This document shows positions 28,386 to 36,321 of a stretch of DNA of 61,666 nucleotides, in pieces. Source of the stretch: Mesorhizobium helmanticense. Lineage in GTDB: Bacteria > Pseudomonadota > Alphaproteobacteria > Rhizobiales > Rhizobiaceae. Below the pieces are notes generated by a model that did no database searches, was not told where the DNA came from, and was given only the letters and a program-made list of their open reading frames with translations. Made by a program: the position numbers and the translations under genes. Within the stretch, counting starts at the first letter, position 1. Every line of letters starts with the position of its first letter. The DNA lies in assembly GCF_003034915.1 (NCBI RefSeq), contig NZ_PZJX01000017.1, forward strand, positions 1 to 61,666. The letters run 5' to 3'.

Positions 28386-28565
28386 ATGCGATCGCTGTTA
28401 ATTCAATTGACGCTGGCAGTCGCGATGCTGAGCACGACTTTTTCGGTGGAACCGAATCGCCTGTTCTCGGTCGACGTGGGATCAGAGATGCCGGTCGATC
28501 CCGCCAACCCGAAGGCGGCAGACAATCGTCGGGTTCAATTGCTCAATATCGGACTGGTCAAATAG
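28386..28565 (+). pseudogene. OmpA C-terminal remnant behind a signal-like start
   Basis: A 59-residue frame. Residues 1-20 look like a signal peptide (MRSLLIQLTLAVAMLSTTFS). The rest, NRLFSVDVGSEMPVDPANP followed by KAADNRRVQLLNIG, is the very end of an OmpA/MotB peptidoglycan-binding domain, where the NRRV motif normally closes a domain of about 100 residues. The central part of the domain is missing, so this is a deletion remnant or a chimera. Ribosome site GAGGAGA-like bases precede the ATG. Confidence 0.55.
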
Positions 28566-28746
28566 GTCGGATTTGGGAGGAGCCTTTCAAGGCCGCTGCC
28601 CTGAAGGCACCGTGATGCGATGTCCGCACGAAGATCTATTTGGCTGCCATATTGGCTAAGCTGCGAATACGTATATGTTGTGACTGCCGTTCAAGACGAT
28701 CGCATCGGATAAGAAGTTAAAAAGCGGCAGGAGAGGGGACTTCGAT

Positions 28747-29562
28747 ATGGGAATCTTCCGAGCTTTCGTGTCGGCCTTGGCAGGGATGGCGGCAGTGCTG
28801 ATTGCGGCGCCAGCGATCGCGGCGGACGCTGGGACGCAACTTCCTGAAGCCGCACCCGCCCCTGCTGAAGCTGCGCCCGCTCCGGTCTGGACCTTCACGG
28901 CGGAGCCTTATTTCTGGATGGCAGGCATGACCGGCAGGGTCGGCGTCAGGGGCCTGCCGCCGGCGGATATCGATGTCGATTTCAGCCAGATTTTTGACCA
29001 CATCGACTGGTCTCCCCCGCCGGTCATGTTTGCCGGCGAGGCGCGCAATGGCCGCTACGCTCTTTTCACCGACTTCATCTACCTCGGACTCGAGGCCGAT
29101 GGATCGTCGCCCGGCCCGTTGCCTCTTTCGGCCAATGCGGACATGAACACGGTGGTGTGGACCTTCGGCGGCTCCTATCGGGTCGTCGATACTGGCACCG
29201 CGACCTTGGACGTTCTGGCCGGCGGACGGCTCTGGTACCTGGACACGGATTTGACCGTTACTGGCCCTCTCGCCGTAAGGCAGGCCAGCGGCAGCAAGAC
29301 GTGGGTCGATCCTCTGGTTGGTATTGCCGGCAATGTTGCTCTCGGCAACGGATTAAGCCTCCACGGCGAGGCGGATGTCGGTGGCTTCGGCGTTGGCGCC
29401 GACATCGATTGGCAAGTGCTGGGCACCCTTCAATACCGGTATAGTGACTCGGTCACGCTGGAAGCGGGCTATCGCTACCTTGCCGTAGACTACGAGGACG
29501 ATGGATTTGTGTTTGACATAGCAATGCAAGGACCAATCATCGGCGCCAGATTTCGGTTCTGA
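28747..29562 (+). CDS. Outer-membrane beta-barrel protein, unknown role
   Basis: 271 residues with a signal peptide ending near APAIAA-DA, a Pro/Ala-rich linker, then a domain of alternating beta strands. The protein ends with the aromatic MQGPIIGARFRF, typical of barrel proteins recognised by BAM. Repeated features such as WTFTAEPYFWMAGM and VTLEAGYRYLAVDY mark strands. AGGAGAGGGG precedes the start. A decayed copy of its C-terminal third is present at 35871-36030. No ligand can be inferred. Confidence 0.8.
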   Translation: MGIFRAFVSALAGMAAVLIAAPAIAADAGTQLPEAAPAPAEAAPAPVWTFTAEPYFWMAGMTGRVGVRGLPPADIDVDFSQIFDHIDWSPPPVMFAGEARNGRYALFTDFIYLGLEADGSSPGPLPLSANADMNTVVWTFGGSYRVVDTGTATLDVLAGGRLWYLDTDLTVTGPLAVRQASGSKTWVDPLVGIAGNVALGNGLSLHGEADVGGFGVGADIDWQVLGTLQYRYSDSVTLEAGYRYLAVDYEDDGFVFDIAMQGPIIGARFRF

Positions 29563-29661
29563 TCGGATCTCTGCCTGCCACCAGACAGACTTCCCGCAAG
29601 ACCTGTCATCGTAGACCACGCGCATCCGCAGGAACGTTGCCGTCCGGCTGAAGGAGAATGA

Positions 29662-30672
29662 ATGCGTCGGGTCGCGCGAATCTCACTTGCCGTCATCCTT
29701 TCATTGGCCGTTGCAATCTTGACTGCCTGGGCCGGACTTGCCTTGTGGTACCGCCTGCCTGTGGAACAGCTTGGTCGGGCTGCAGCCGGTGCCCTTTTCG
29801 TCCTGTTCGGCTGCGGCATCGTCGTCGCGCTATTCAGCCATTTTCGTATCAAGGCGTTTGTGCTGTTCCTGGCCGCGTTTGCCGCGATTCTGGTTTGGTG
29901 GAGCACGATCAAGCCTTCGGGCGAAGCCGACTGGGCGCCGGATGTCGCCCGTCAGGTTACGGGCAAGCGCGACGGAAATCTGTTGACGATAAAAGACGTG
30001 CGCGCCTTCGAATGGCGTAGCGATACTGACTTCACCGAAATCTGGACAACGAGGACCTACGATCTCTCCAGCGTCCAGAGCGTCGACCTCTTCATGTCTT
30101 ATTGGTCCGGACCCAAAATCGCTCATGTCATCATGAGCTTCGGCTTTGCAGGAGGTGACTATCTTGCTTGGTCCATCGAGGTGCGGCGAAGTAACGGTGG
30201 CAAGTTTTCGCCCATGGCGGACCTGTTCAAGAGCAATCCTCTGGTCATTATCGCGGCCGATGAGCGAGACGTGATCGGCGTCAGGTCGAATGTCCGGGGA
30301 GAGGACGTGCAGATCTATCGACTAAAGGCGTCGCCGGATGCAGCCCGGACGCTCCTTCTGGAATATCTCTCCGACGCAAATGCGCTTTCCGCGACTCCAG
30401 AATTCTACAATTCCATCACCACCAACTGCACGACCACGATCGTCAAGATGATGAGAGCGGTTGGTGACGTGATCCCTCTCGACTGGCGCCTCATCGTCAA
30501 CGGCTATCTTCCCGACTACGCGTATGCACAAGGTGCGCTCGACACTCGCTTGCCATTGTCGGACCTGAGGGCGCTGGCCCACATCGACGGCCGTGTGCGA
30601 AAGTCAGGCATTTCGGCCGATTTTTCGCAATTGATCCGAATTGGCGTACCGTCTCCGGACCGGAGTGAGTAG
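29662..30672 (+). CDS. DUF4105 membrane protein (Lnb N-terminal-like domain)
   Basis: 336 residues. Two or three N-terminal hydrophobic segments (about residues 5-27, 40-60 and 65-82) are followed by a periplasmic DUF4105 domain with HVIMSFGF and, later, the NCTTTIVKMM segment containing the conserved Asn-Cys. DUF4105 is the thiol-dependent domain found at the N-terminus of Lnb, a lipoprotein N-acyltransferase. Whether this shorter form has acyl transfer or peptidase activity is unknown. AAGGAGAAT precedes the start. Confidence 0.75.
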   Translation: MRRVARISLAVILSLAVAILTAWAGLALWYRLPVEQLGRAAAGALFVLFGCGIVVALFSHFRIKAFVLFLAAFAAILVWWSTIKPSGEADWAPDVARQVTGKRDGNLLTIKDVRAFEWRSDTDFTEIWTTRTYDLSSVQSVDLFMSYWSGPKIAHVIMSFGFAGGDYLAWSIEVRRSNGGKFSPMADLFKSNPLVIIAADERDVIGVRSNVRGEDVQIYRLKASPDAARTLLLEYLSDANALSATPEFYNSITTNCTTTIVKMMRAVGDVIPLDWRLIVNGYLPDYAYAQGALDTRLPLSDLRALAHIDGRVRKSGISADFSQLIRIGVPSPDRSE

Positions 30673-30735
30673 GGGACAGGCGTTATTGCCGCACGACGGT
30701 TACAATTGTCCTCGGCGCAGCGGCCGGGCGGTCGG

Positions 30736-31263
30736 TCATTGCTTGAGGCACTTGCGGCCCATTGCCATTGCCTTGTAAGTGCCCTTCAGATCGACGACAA
30801 AGGCCCCCTTGGTTTCCGGAAACACGATCATTGTATATTTCTTCGCCACGTCGCGCTTGAATTTCGGGTCGTCTGTCAAGATGTAGCCGCCAGAATACCC
30901 GCCCTTGAGTTCGCCGCTCAAGCTAGTGGCCACACCCTCATAGAGATGGCCGTCGATGGAGACGAAGATTTGTGACTGGTTCCCGTTCTGAAGGCCGATA
31001 TCCACCTTCGTGAACACGCCAAGATACCCGACCTCCTGATTTGTGGTAACGCCCATTTGCACCGAACTTGGCCCGTCTTGGCGCACGATCAAGCAATCTC
31101 CGCGGGTTTGATTCGCATAGACCGTCCAGCCCTCGATGTCGTCCCCGTATCGGACAAGCACGTCGCTGGCCTTGGGAAGGGGATTTTGATTTTGTGCGTA
31201 GGCTGCCGTCGCGGACGACATTGCTACTGACGTTGCCGCGATGAGTGTCATGAAATTTCGCAT
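30736..31263 (-). CDS. Secreted protein of unknown function
   Basis: 175 residues. A signal peptide ends near TAAYA-QN. The mature domain opens GWTVYANQTRGDCLIV and closes with a second cysteine in GRKCLKQ, a pattern seen in small periplasmic proteins loosely like invasion-associated locus B. Strand-rich, no catalytic motif. It is convergent with the DUF4105 gene (63-base gap) and is preceded by the 24-bp element at 31352-31375, pointing toward it. Confidence 0.7.
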   Translation of the reverse strand: MRNFMTLIAATSVAMSSATAAYAQNQNPLPKASDVLVRYGDDIEGWTVYANQTRGDCLIVRQDGPSSVQMGVTTNQEVGYLGVFTKVDIGLQNGNQSQIFVSIDGHLYEGVATSLSGELKGGYSGGYILTDDPKFKRDVAKKYTMIVFPETKGAFVVDLKGTYKAMAMGRKCLKQ

Positions 31264-31351
31264 GAATATTCCCCTCTCGTGTGCAGGCTGGGCCCGTGTG
31301 GGTGATTAGAATTTTGGCGCCCACTCAAACTGCTGCCATTCCGTTCTTTGG

Positions 31352-31375
31352 GGAAGGTAACTAACCGTATGCTAC
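31352..31375 (-). promoter_or_regulatory. 24-bp repeated element, copy 2 (leftward)
   Basis: On the minus strand this matches 36102-36125 at 23 of 24 positions; the core reads GGTTAGTTACCTTCC. It lies 89 bases before the secreted-protein start at 31263 and eleven bases after the end of the regulator gene. The shared TTAC-TTCC core resembles the promoter modules at 33148, 33344, 37834 and 49495, so it may be a variant site for the same regulator (inference). Confidence 0.5.
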
Positions 31376-31385
31376 CCGTATTAAA

Positions 31386-33101
31386 TCAATCGGTGATTTC
31401 CAGCCCAGCTTTCCTCAGGGACCCCAGGAAGAATTCGACATCTTGCGGCCGTCCCAAACGCTTCGAGACTTCCTTGCGAAGGTTTTTTACCAGGTCTGGA
31501 CTATTCTGCTCCAGCCAGATGCGCTCCCGGTTGGCTTCGGTTGCGTTTCCGGCTTCACCGAGCACAGCAGCTCTGACCAAATGATAGAGAGGGTGTGAGA
31601 GAGATGGAGATTTCGCCAGCCACGCAGCTGCTTGCTGTTGATCGCCGGCGAAATACGAGCAAAGCGCCAGATCCGTCTCATAGTAAGCCGTGGCCCCGGG
31701 ATTCTGTTGGCGCGCCTCCGTGACTAGCGCACATCCGTCGTGCCAATTTCCGGAAAGAGCTAGGCGCTCTCCATATTCGCTTATGAACTCAGTGTCATTG
31801 GGATTGATTTCCAGGCTTTGCTTGCCGAGCTTCAATGCCGCGTCGATATCCTTGTTGAAATAGAGCGCAAGCATCTTGGCTTGGCGCGCCCGTATGTTTG
31901 AGGGGTCAAGTGCCATCCCTTGGCTTGCTGCGTCCAAGGCACGCTGGAGCGTTGCTGATGACGACGCAGGATCGGCTGCAAACTCGAAACGATAGTCGTC
32001 TATGTAAATCAACGAGAGAAGGCCCCATGCAGTCGCGTAAGCCGGAAATCGGTCCACGGTCTTCTCGAGACAAGCCCGCACCGATGAACGGCGTTGCGCA
32101 TCGACTTCTATCCGATATTCAAAAAAGGAAAGGGTGCAGGCGTAGGCGGTCCAATCGTCTGGGGCGTTGTTAACGTCGAGATTCTGGTCCGCCTGGAAGA
32201 TTATGCCATAAGTTTGAGCCAGGTTCCTGGATACGTTGCGCGCAATCTCGGCTTGGGCATCCACAAACGCCGTGACTTGCAACGGACCATTGTAGCTGTC
32301 TGCCCATAGAATTGAATTATCGGCGCGATTGATCAATCTGACCCGAAGCAAAAAGTCATCGGGCGAGAGGACAACACTTCCGGCAACCACAAATCGTGGT
32401 GGCGGTATCGAGGTATCGCCGGCCTTTGCGGCGGACTCCATCACCAGGATGTCTCCAAACTTGGAAAGCTGTTGGACAATCTCCTCCTTCAATCCAACAG
32501 CCACCGCGCGTGCGCCATCGGTGCCGGCCGGATTGTCAAACGCTTCCACCAGCACTCTAGGCCTTTCTGGTGCAACCGATCTATCGAATGTCCACCACCA
32601 GGCCGCTGATGCAGCGACTGCAAGAAGCACCACAAGGACAGCTGCCATCAGCAATCGCGATTTTGTCCACCGGACGGCATGCTCCGTGACTTGGCGCGAA
32701 ACGACCGGGGCCGGAAGTTCCGCCAGGGCGGTCCGCTCGCGGTACGAGAAGACAGGCACGTAGCCGCCCTTTGGTATCGTGATGAGAATAGGGTCGGCTT
32801 GTCCGGAGGTCAGGTAATAGCGCTCGATCGCCCGACGAAGGTGACCGGCCTCGATGCGCACGATCGGATCCGACTGAGGGTCGAAGGACTGACCGCGACC
32901 GAACACTTCGACCGCAATCGAATAGGCCTTGATACGATCGCCCCGTCCAGCCAGCGTTTCTTCCACGACGTAGCTAAAAAATCGATGTTCTCGGCCTGTA
33001 GCGTCGAAATCTGTACTATTGAGAATGCGGGCAAGCTGGATGCGGCAATCTCCCAAAAAGAGATCTTGCTCTCTGGCTGTGGCTGTCCCCGGTTGTATCA
33101 C
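31386..33101 (-). CDS. Membrane-anchored one-component regulator with TPR domain
   Basis: 571 residues from GTG 33101. Residues about 15-118 form a winged-helix-like N-terminal domain common in rhizobial regulators and cyclases (RIEAGHLRRAIERYY, then ITIPKGGYVPVF, recalling OmpR/CadC recognition helix and wing). A single membrane helix spans about residues 149-171. Outside lie a FlgO/TolB-like segment (about 180-310) and several TPR-like repeats to the end. No cyclase or kinase domain is present. The layout is ToxR/CadC-like: periplasmic sensing, cytoplasmic DNA binding. It is divergent from the promoter module at 33148-33203 and is the prime candidate to bind these modules. Confidence 0.7.
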   Translation of the reverse strand: MIQPGTATAREQDLFLGDCRIQLARILNSTDFDATGREHRFFSYVVEETLAGRGDRIKAYSIAVEVFGRGQSFDPQSDPIVRIEAGHLRRAIERYYLTSGQADPILITIPKGGYVPVFSYRERTALAELPAPVVSRQVTEHAVRWTKSRLLMAAVLVVLLAVAASAAWWWTFDRSVAPERPRVLVEAFDNPAGTDGARAVAVGLKEEIVQQLSKFGDILVMESAAKAGDTSIPPPRFVVAGSVVLSPDDFLLRVRLINRADNSILWADSYNGPLQVTAFVDAQAEIARNVSRNLAQTYGIIFQADQNLDVNNAPDDWTAYACTLSFFEYRIEVDAQRRSSVRACLEKTVDRFPAYATAWGLLSLIYIDDYRFEFAADPASSSATLQRALDAASQGMALDPSNIRARQAKMLALYFNKDIDAALKLGKQSLEINPNDTEFISEYGERLALSGNWHDGCALVTEARQQNPGATAYYETDLALCSYFAGDQQQAAAWLAKSPSLSHPLYHLVRAAVLGEAGNATEANRERIWLEQNSPDLVKNLRKEVSKRLGRPQDVEFFLGSLRKAGLEITD

Positions 33102-33147
33102 GTTTCCCCGCGTGCCCAGACGCCCGTTTATCGGGCTTTTCCTTGGA

Positions 33148-33203
33148 CAACATACTCCTCAAAGTAATTTACACCTCGCGGATAGATCGTGACAACATAA
33201 TTC
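33148..33203 (+). promoter_or_regulatory. Promoter-like module, copy A
   Basis: GTAATTTACA (33164-33173) aligns with GTAACTTACA of the copy at 33344, and ACATAATTC (33195-33203) lies exactly 31 bases after its first G, as ATATAATTC does there. The bases between are partly conserved, and GGCTTTTCC occurs upstream of both (33134 and 33327). It reads rightward from the intergenic region next to the divergent regulator gene, fitting autoregulation plus a transcript toward 33422. The gap 33102-33421 holds this and the next module only. Confidence 0.6.
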
Positions 33204-33343
33204 GGCGGATCGATAAATGAAGGCAATCCGAGAGCGGCTATCCCCAAGAAATGAGATATTTTTCTCTCGCTATGGTTGTCCACGGTTGTGGCGCCGGATG
33301 TCTGCCATGCCGCGCGCTTTTTTGCCGGCTTTTCCGCGGGCGA

Positions 33344-33398
33344 TTACACACTTCTCCACGTAACTTACATTCCGCAGCTGGCTCCCGCCAATATAATT
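33344..33398 (+). promoter_or_regulatory. Promoter-like module, copy B, with TATAAT box
   Basis: Direct repeats TTACA at 33344-33348 and 33365-33369 are 21 bp apart. The core CCACGTAACTTACATTCCGC covers 33356-33375 and a perfect TATAAT lies at 33392-33397. The position 17 bp upstream of that box is a poor -35, as expected for a promoter that needs an activator bound over the -35 region. It precedes the small gene at 33422 and the barrel-protein operon. Confidence 0.65.
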
Positions 33399-33421
33399 CG
33401 GCCAGATCATTGAATTGTGCC

Positions 33422-33730
33422 ATGGCCACACAAAACGGACAGCCCAGAAAACATAGTGCGGCCTCGGCGGCGGTGCGTCGATTTCCGCGGTTCGAACTGA
33501 CGATTCATCGTTTGATGGATCGCAACGAAAGCTTTCGCGAGATGTGCGAGGAACTCGCGGAGGCAGAGCTTGCACTGTCAAGGGTAGATCTGGTCGCGCC
33601 GGAATTGCGCGAAGCCAGGCGAATTGAATGGCAGGAACTGGTGGACCGGTTGATCGGTGAAGTCGGTGCCGTCGTCCTGGAATCAGAGGCTGCCCGACGA
33701 GCTGGCTTCAATCCCGGTTCGCGGCGTTGA
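33422..33730 (+). CDS. Small conserved-looking cytoplasmic protein
   Basis: 102 residues from ATG 33422. The frame is open further left to 33251, but that part overlaps the promoter module and lacks coding character. After a basic N-terminus the sequence FELTIHRLMDRNESFREMCEELAEAELALSRV (parts: FELTIHRLMDRNESF, REMCEELAEAELAL) is a charged amphipathic helix pair. No family function known. The true start could be ATG 33515 in the helix. It lies 37 bases before the barrel-protein gene and may share its transcript. Confidence 0.55.
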   Translation: MATQNGQPRKHSAASAAVRRFPRFELTIHRLMDRNESFREMCEELAEAELALSRVDLVAPELREARRIEWQELVDRLIGEVGAVVLESEAARRAGFNPGSRR

Positions 33731-33767
33731 TCGGCTGCGATCACCTTTGTCGAACGGAGGGTTGGCT

Positions 33768-34586
33768 TTGAAAGTTCTGTCCAGCGATCGGCAGCTGAAA
33801 ATGGCCGCGATGCTGCTCTCTGCGCTGCTCGTCGGCACGGCCGCCCGGGCCGACGATACCCAGGACCTTGCCAAGAAGCTGTCCAACCCGATTGCCTCGC
33901 TGATCAGCATTCCGATCCAGTTCAATTACGACAGTGGCTACGGCCCGAACGATGGCGACAAGGCCTATGTCAATGTCCAGCCGGTCATCCCGTTCACGCT
34001 CAACGACGACTGGAACCTGATTTCGCGCACCATCGTGCCGATCGCCTGGCAAAATGACATTGCGGGACCATCCGGCGAGCAGTTCGGTCTCGGTGACATC
34101 TCCGAAAGCCTGTTCCTCTCGCCTTCCAAGCCCACCGCCAGCGGGATCATCTGGGGTATCGGTCCGGTGTTTCTTTTGCCAACGGCGACGGATGCGTTGC
34201 TTGGCGGTCAAAAATGGGGAGCGGGACCGACTGCCGTCGTCTTGAAGCAGTTCGATGGATGGACGGTTGGCATGTTGGCCAACCACATCTGGTCGTTTGC
34301 CGGCGACAGCGATCGCAGCGACATCAACTCCACATTCCTGCAGCCGTTTGTCTCTTACACGACGACGGACGCCTGGACGTTCACGCTGAACACCGAGAGC
34401 ACCTACAATTGGGAGGCGCATCAGTGGTCAGTCCCGGTCAACTTCCAGATCTCGAAACTGGTCGTGATCGACAAGCAGCCGATCAGCCTGACTGCGGGCG
34501 TGCGCTATTGGGCGGAAAGCCCTGACAGCGGTCCTGACGGTTTCGGCTTCCGCACCGCGATCACGTTCCTTTTTCCGAAGAAATGA
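33768..34586 (+). CDS. Outer-membrane protein, transporter/neuromedin-U-like family
   Basis: 272 residues from TTG 33768, chosen because GGAGG (33756-33760) is seven bases upstream. A signal peptide ends near TAARA-DD. The mature part is a beta-rich barrel-type sequence: IPIQFNYDSGYG, VQPVIPFTLNDDWNLISRTI, SFYT-like strands and the aromatic end FGFRTAITFLFPKK. Similar proteins are annotated as transporters of phenol-pathway (MetA-like) type, without known substrate. It is followed by the DUF2092 pair. Confidence 0.78.
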   Translation: MKVLSSDRQLKMAAMLLSALLVGTAARADDTQDLAKKLSNPIASLISIPIQFNYDSGYGPNDGDKAYVNVQPVIPFTLNDDWNLISRTIVPIAWQNDIAGPSGEQFGLGDISESLFLSPSKPTASGIIWGIGPVFLLPTATDALLGGQKWGAGPTAVVLKQFDGWTVGMLANHIWSFAGDSDRSDINSTFLQPFVSYTTTDAWTFTLNTESTYNWEAHQWSVPVNFQISKLVVIDKQPISLTAGVRYWAESPDSGPDGFGFRTAITFLFPKK

Positions 34587-34702
34587 GCTCGGAGGCGAAC
34601 GGTTGGTCAAGAAGGATGAAGGGTACCTGTGCCGGCCTCAAAGCCTGCTTGGGAGTAGTTCGGGAGACGCATGCAGTGGCAATCGCAAAGTGGGTGAAGA
34701 CG

Positions 34703-35518
34703 ATGAACAGGACCAAATTGAGTTCCAGCTTGGTATCGAGACTTCAGCCTAGCGGCAGAAGCCTGCTGGCGGCGTCTGTCGGATTGGCGCTGTCCTGCGC
34801 TCCGGCCTGGAGCGAGAACGCGATAGACAAGGACGCGAACGAGATCCTTGCCGCCTCGATGACCTACTTGAAAGGTCTGAAGACCTTCAGCGTCGACTAT
34901 GACACCGACCACGAGATCGTCGACAAGGCCGGTCAGAAGATCCAGTACAGCGCCTCGGGCTCCCTTACGGCCTCGCGTGGCGGAGGGTTCCGAATGACCC
35001 GGAAGGGTCCCTATGCCGATGTCGAAGTAACCTTCGATGGCAAGGTCATCTCGCTCTATGGCAAAGCCATAAATGCCTTTGCCCAGATTGACAGCCCCGG
35101 TCCGAGCATCGACGAGGCGGTCGAGGAATTCAGGGTGTCGACCGGGCTGGATGCTGCCGGCGCGGACCTGATGTCATCGGACCCCTATTCGGTCCTCACC
35201 GAGGGCGCCACGGAAGGCAAGTTGGTCGGCGAGGCCGTCATCGGCGGCGAGATCTGCGATCATCTGGCGTTCCGCACGGAAGACGTCGATTGGCAGATCT
35301 GGATCCGCAAGGGCGACCAACCGCTGCCGCTCAAATACGTCATCACCACCAAGTGGGTGACCGGAGCGCCACAATACGCACTAAGGCTGAGCAACTGGAA
35401 CGTCGCCCCCAAAATCGACGCCAAGCTGTTTTCTTTCACGCCGCCGGCAGATGCCAAAAAGCTTGAAAATATCTATTCGGATGAGATCGGCGAACTTTCC
35501 CTGGAGGACGCAAAATGA
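34703..35518 (+). CDS. DUF2092-family secreted protein, copy 1
   Basis: 271 residues. A long signal-like N-terminus ends near CAPAWS-EN. The mature region has the DUF2092 features: ILAASMTYLKGLKTFSVDYD near the start, FDGKVISLYGK in the middle, and CDHLAFRTEDVDWQIWI with LKYVITTK near the end. The fold is probably related to lipoprotein-carrier (LolA/LppX-like) half-barrels, which would fit periplasmic lipid handling (inference). It overlaps the next small gene by four bases. A paralogue lies at 49678-50478 in the same arrangement. Confidence 0.82.
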   Translation: MNRTKLSSSLVSRLQPSGRSLLAASVGLALSCAPAWSENAIDKDANEILAASMTYLKGLKTFSVDYDTDHEIVDKAGQKIQYSASGSLTASRGGGFRMTRKGPYADVEVTFDGKVISLYGKAINAFAQIDSPGPSIDEAVEEFRVSTGLDAAGADLMSSDPYSVLTEGATEGKLVGEAVIGGEICDHLAFRTEDVDWQIWIRKGDQPLPLKYVITTKWVTGAPQYALRLSNWNVAPKIDAKLFSFTPPADAKKLENIYSDEIGELSLEDAK

Positions 35519-35850
35519 AACCCTTGGCACAATATCGGAGATTCGCATTGGCCTTGGGCTTCGTCGTGGGATTCCTTGTTGCTGATGGTCTGCTGGACAG
35601 TCGGTTTGTTTCCCTCGGTTCGTTCGTTTCCAACGCCGAAGCGCGGGTTGGCAGACCGATGACGCCGGGAAGTGTCGCCGGCGTTGCCCGTCGCACGACA
35701 CGCCGCGTGGTTCGACGGTCGACCGTTTACGTAGCCGCACTGCCGCCAGCCTGCGTAACAGTGACTATAAATGGCATGAGGCTGTCGCAATGCGGTGGGG
35801 CTTACTACCAGCCCTACGGCGGTCGCTACGTCGTCGTCTACGTCGATTGA
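35515..35850 (+). CDS. Small secreted protein with SVAGVARRT motif, copy 1
   Basis: 111 residues, start overlapping the DUF2092 stop (ATGA). A hydrophobic N-terminal segment is followed by NAEARVGRPMTPGSVAGVARR, shared almost residue for residue with the 70-residue protein at 50475-50687, and by a Tyr/Gly-rich end (YYQPYGGRYVVVYVD) with two cysteines. The function is unknown. Fixed pairing with DUF2092 in two places suggests the two products work together in the periplasm. Confidence 0.78.
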   Translation: MKPLAQYRRFALALGFVVGFLVADGLLDSRFVSLGSFVSNAEARVGRPMTPGSVAGVARRTTRRVVRRSTVYVAALPPACVTVTINGMRLSQCGGAYYQPYGGRYVVVYVD

Positions 35851-35870
35851 CGACTACACTCTTCAACCAA

Positions 35871-36030
35871 TGAAGCTGGCACTGCGAGCCGAACCCATGG
35901 TTGGTGCAGGCGTGCCAATGTCGACTGGGAAGTCGCAGCCGCGCTTTGGTTACAGGTTCAACGACCGATGGCTTTGTCTTCGGTGTCGTGCAGCAGGGGC
36001 CCGATGGTAGGTCTGGTCATGCGCTTTGGA
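35871..36030 (+). pseudogene. Decayed C-terminal fragment of a beta-barrel protein
   Basis: Reading across three frames gives LALRAEPMVGAGV, NVDWEVAAAL, YRFNDRW, DGFVFGVVQQGP and MVGLVMRF in order. These align with LSLHGEADVGGFGV, DIDWQVLGTL, YRYSDSV, DGFVFDIAMQGP and IIGARFRF of the protein at 28747-29562. At least three frameshifts and a deletion are needed, so it cannot be expressed as one protein. The rest of the gap 35851-36321 holds the 24-bp element and no gene. Confidence 0.7.
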
Positions 36031-36101
36031 GTGGCTGTTGGCGCTGACCTAAAGACGGCCGGCTGAAAGCCAGATTTGCACCAGCCGCTGCGGCTCAGCC
36101 C

Positions 36102-36136
36102 GTAGCATACAGTTAGTTACCTTCCTTATGGGAAGG
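36102..36136 (+). promoter_or_regulatory. 24-bp repeated element, copy 1, joined to a hairpin
   Basis: 36102-36125 matches the element at 31352-31375 (opposite strand) at 23 of 24 bases. Its last six bases, CCTTCC (36120-36125), also form a perfect inverted repeat with GGAAGG (36131-36136) around TTATG. It points toward the lipoprotein hydrolase gene starting at 36322. The hairpin is absent from the other copy. Confidence 0.5.
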
Positions 36137-36321
36137 CACTTCTCCAGTTTCACCCCAGGGCAATGCTGGGAAGCAGCAATGCCGGGAAGACCGGCACACG
36201 CCGGTGCATGTCCAAGGCTAGGAGAAGAGTATGGACACTCGATTCCGTCGGTGTCTGCGGAAAGAGACAGGCCGCCTGCCGGATACGGACGGCAATGTCA
36301 AATCCGTGGAGCCAGCCTGAT

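Noticed and set aside
28386..28565. Real small OmpA-like protein
   Set aside because: Only the last 35 residues of the domain are present, so binding of peptidoglycan is unlikely; treated as a remnant.
33251..33421. N-terminal extension of the small gene at 33422
   Set aside because: The extension covers promoter module copy B and has cysteine-rich, low-bias sequence unlike a coding region.
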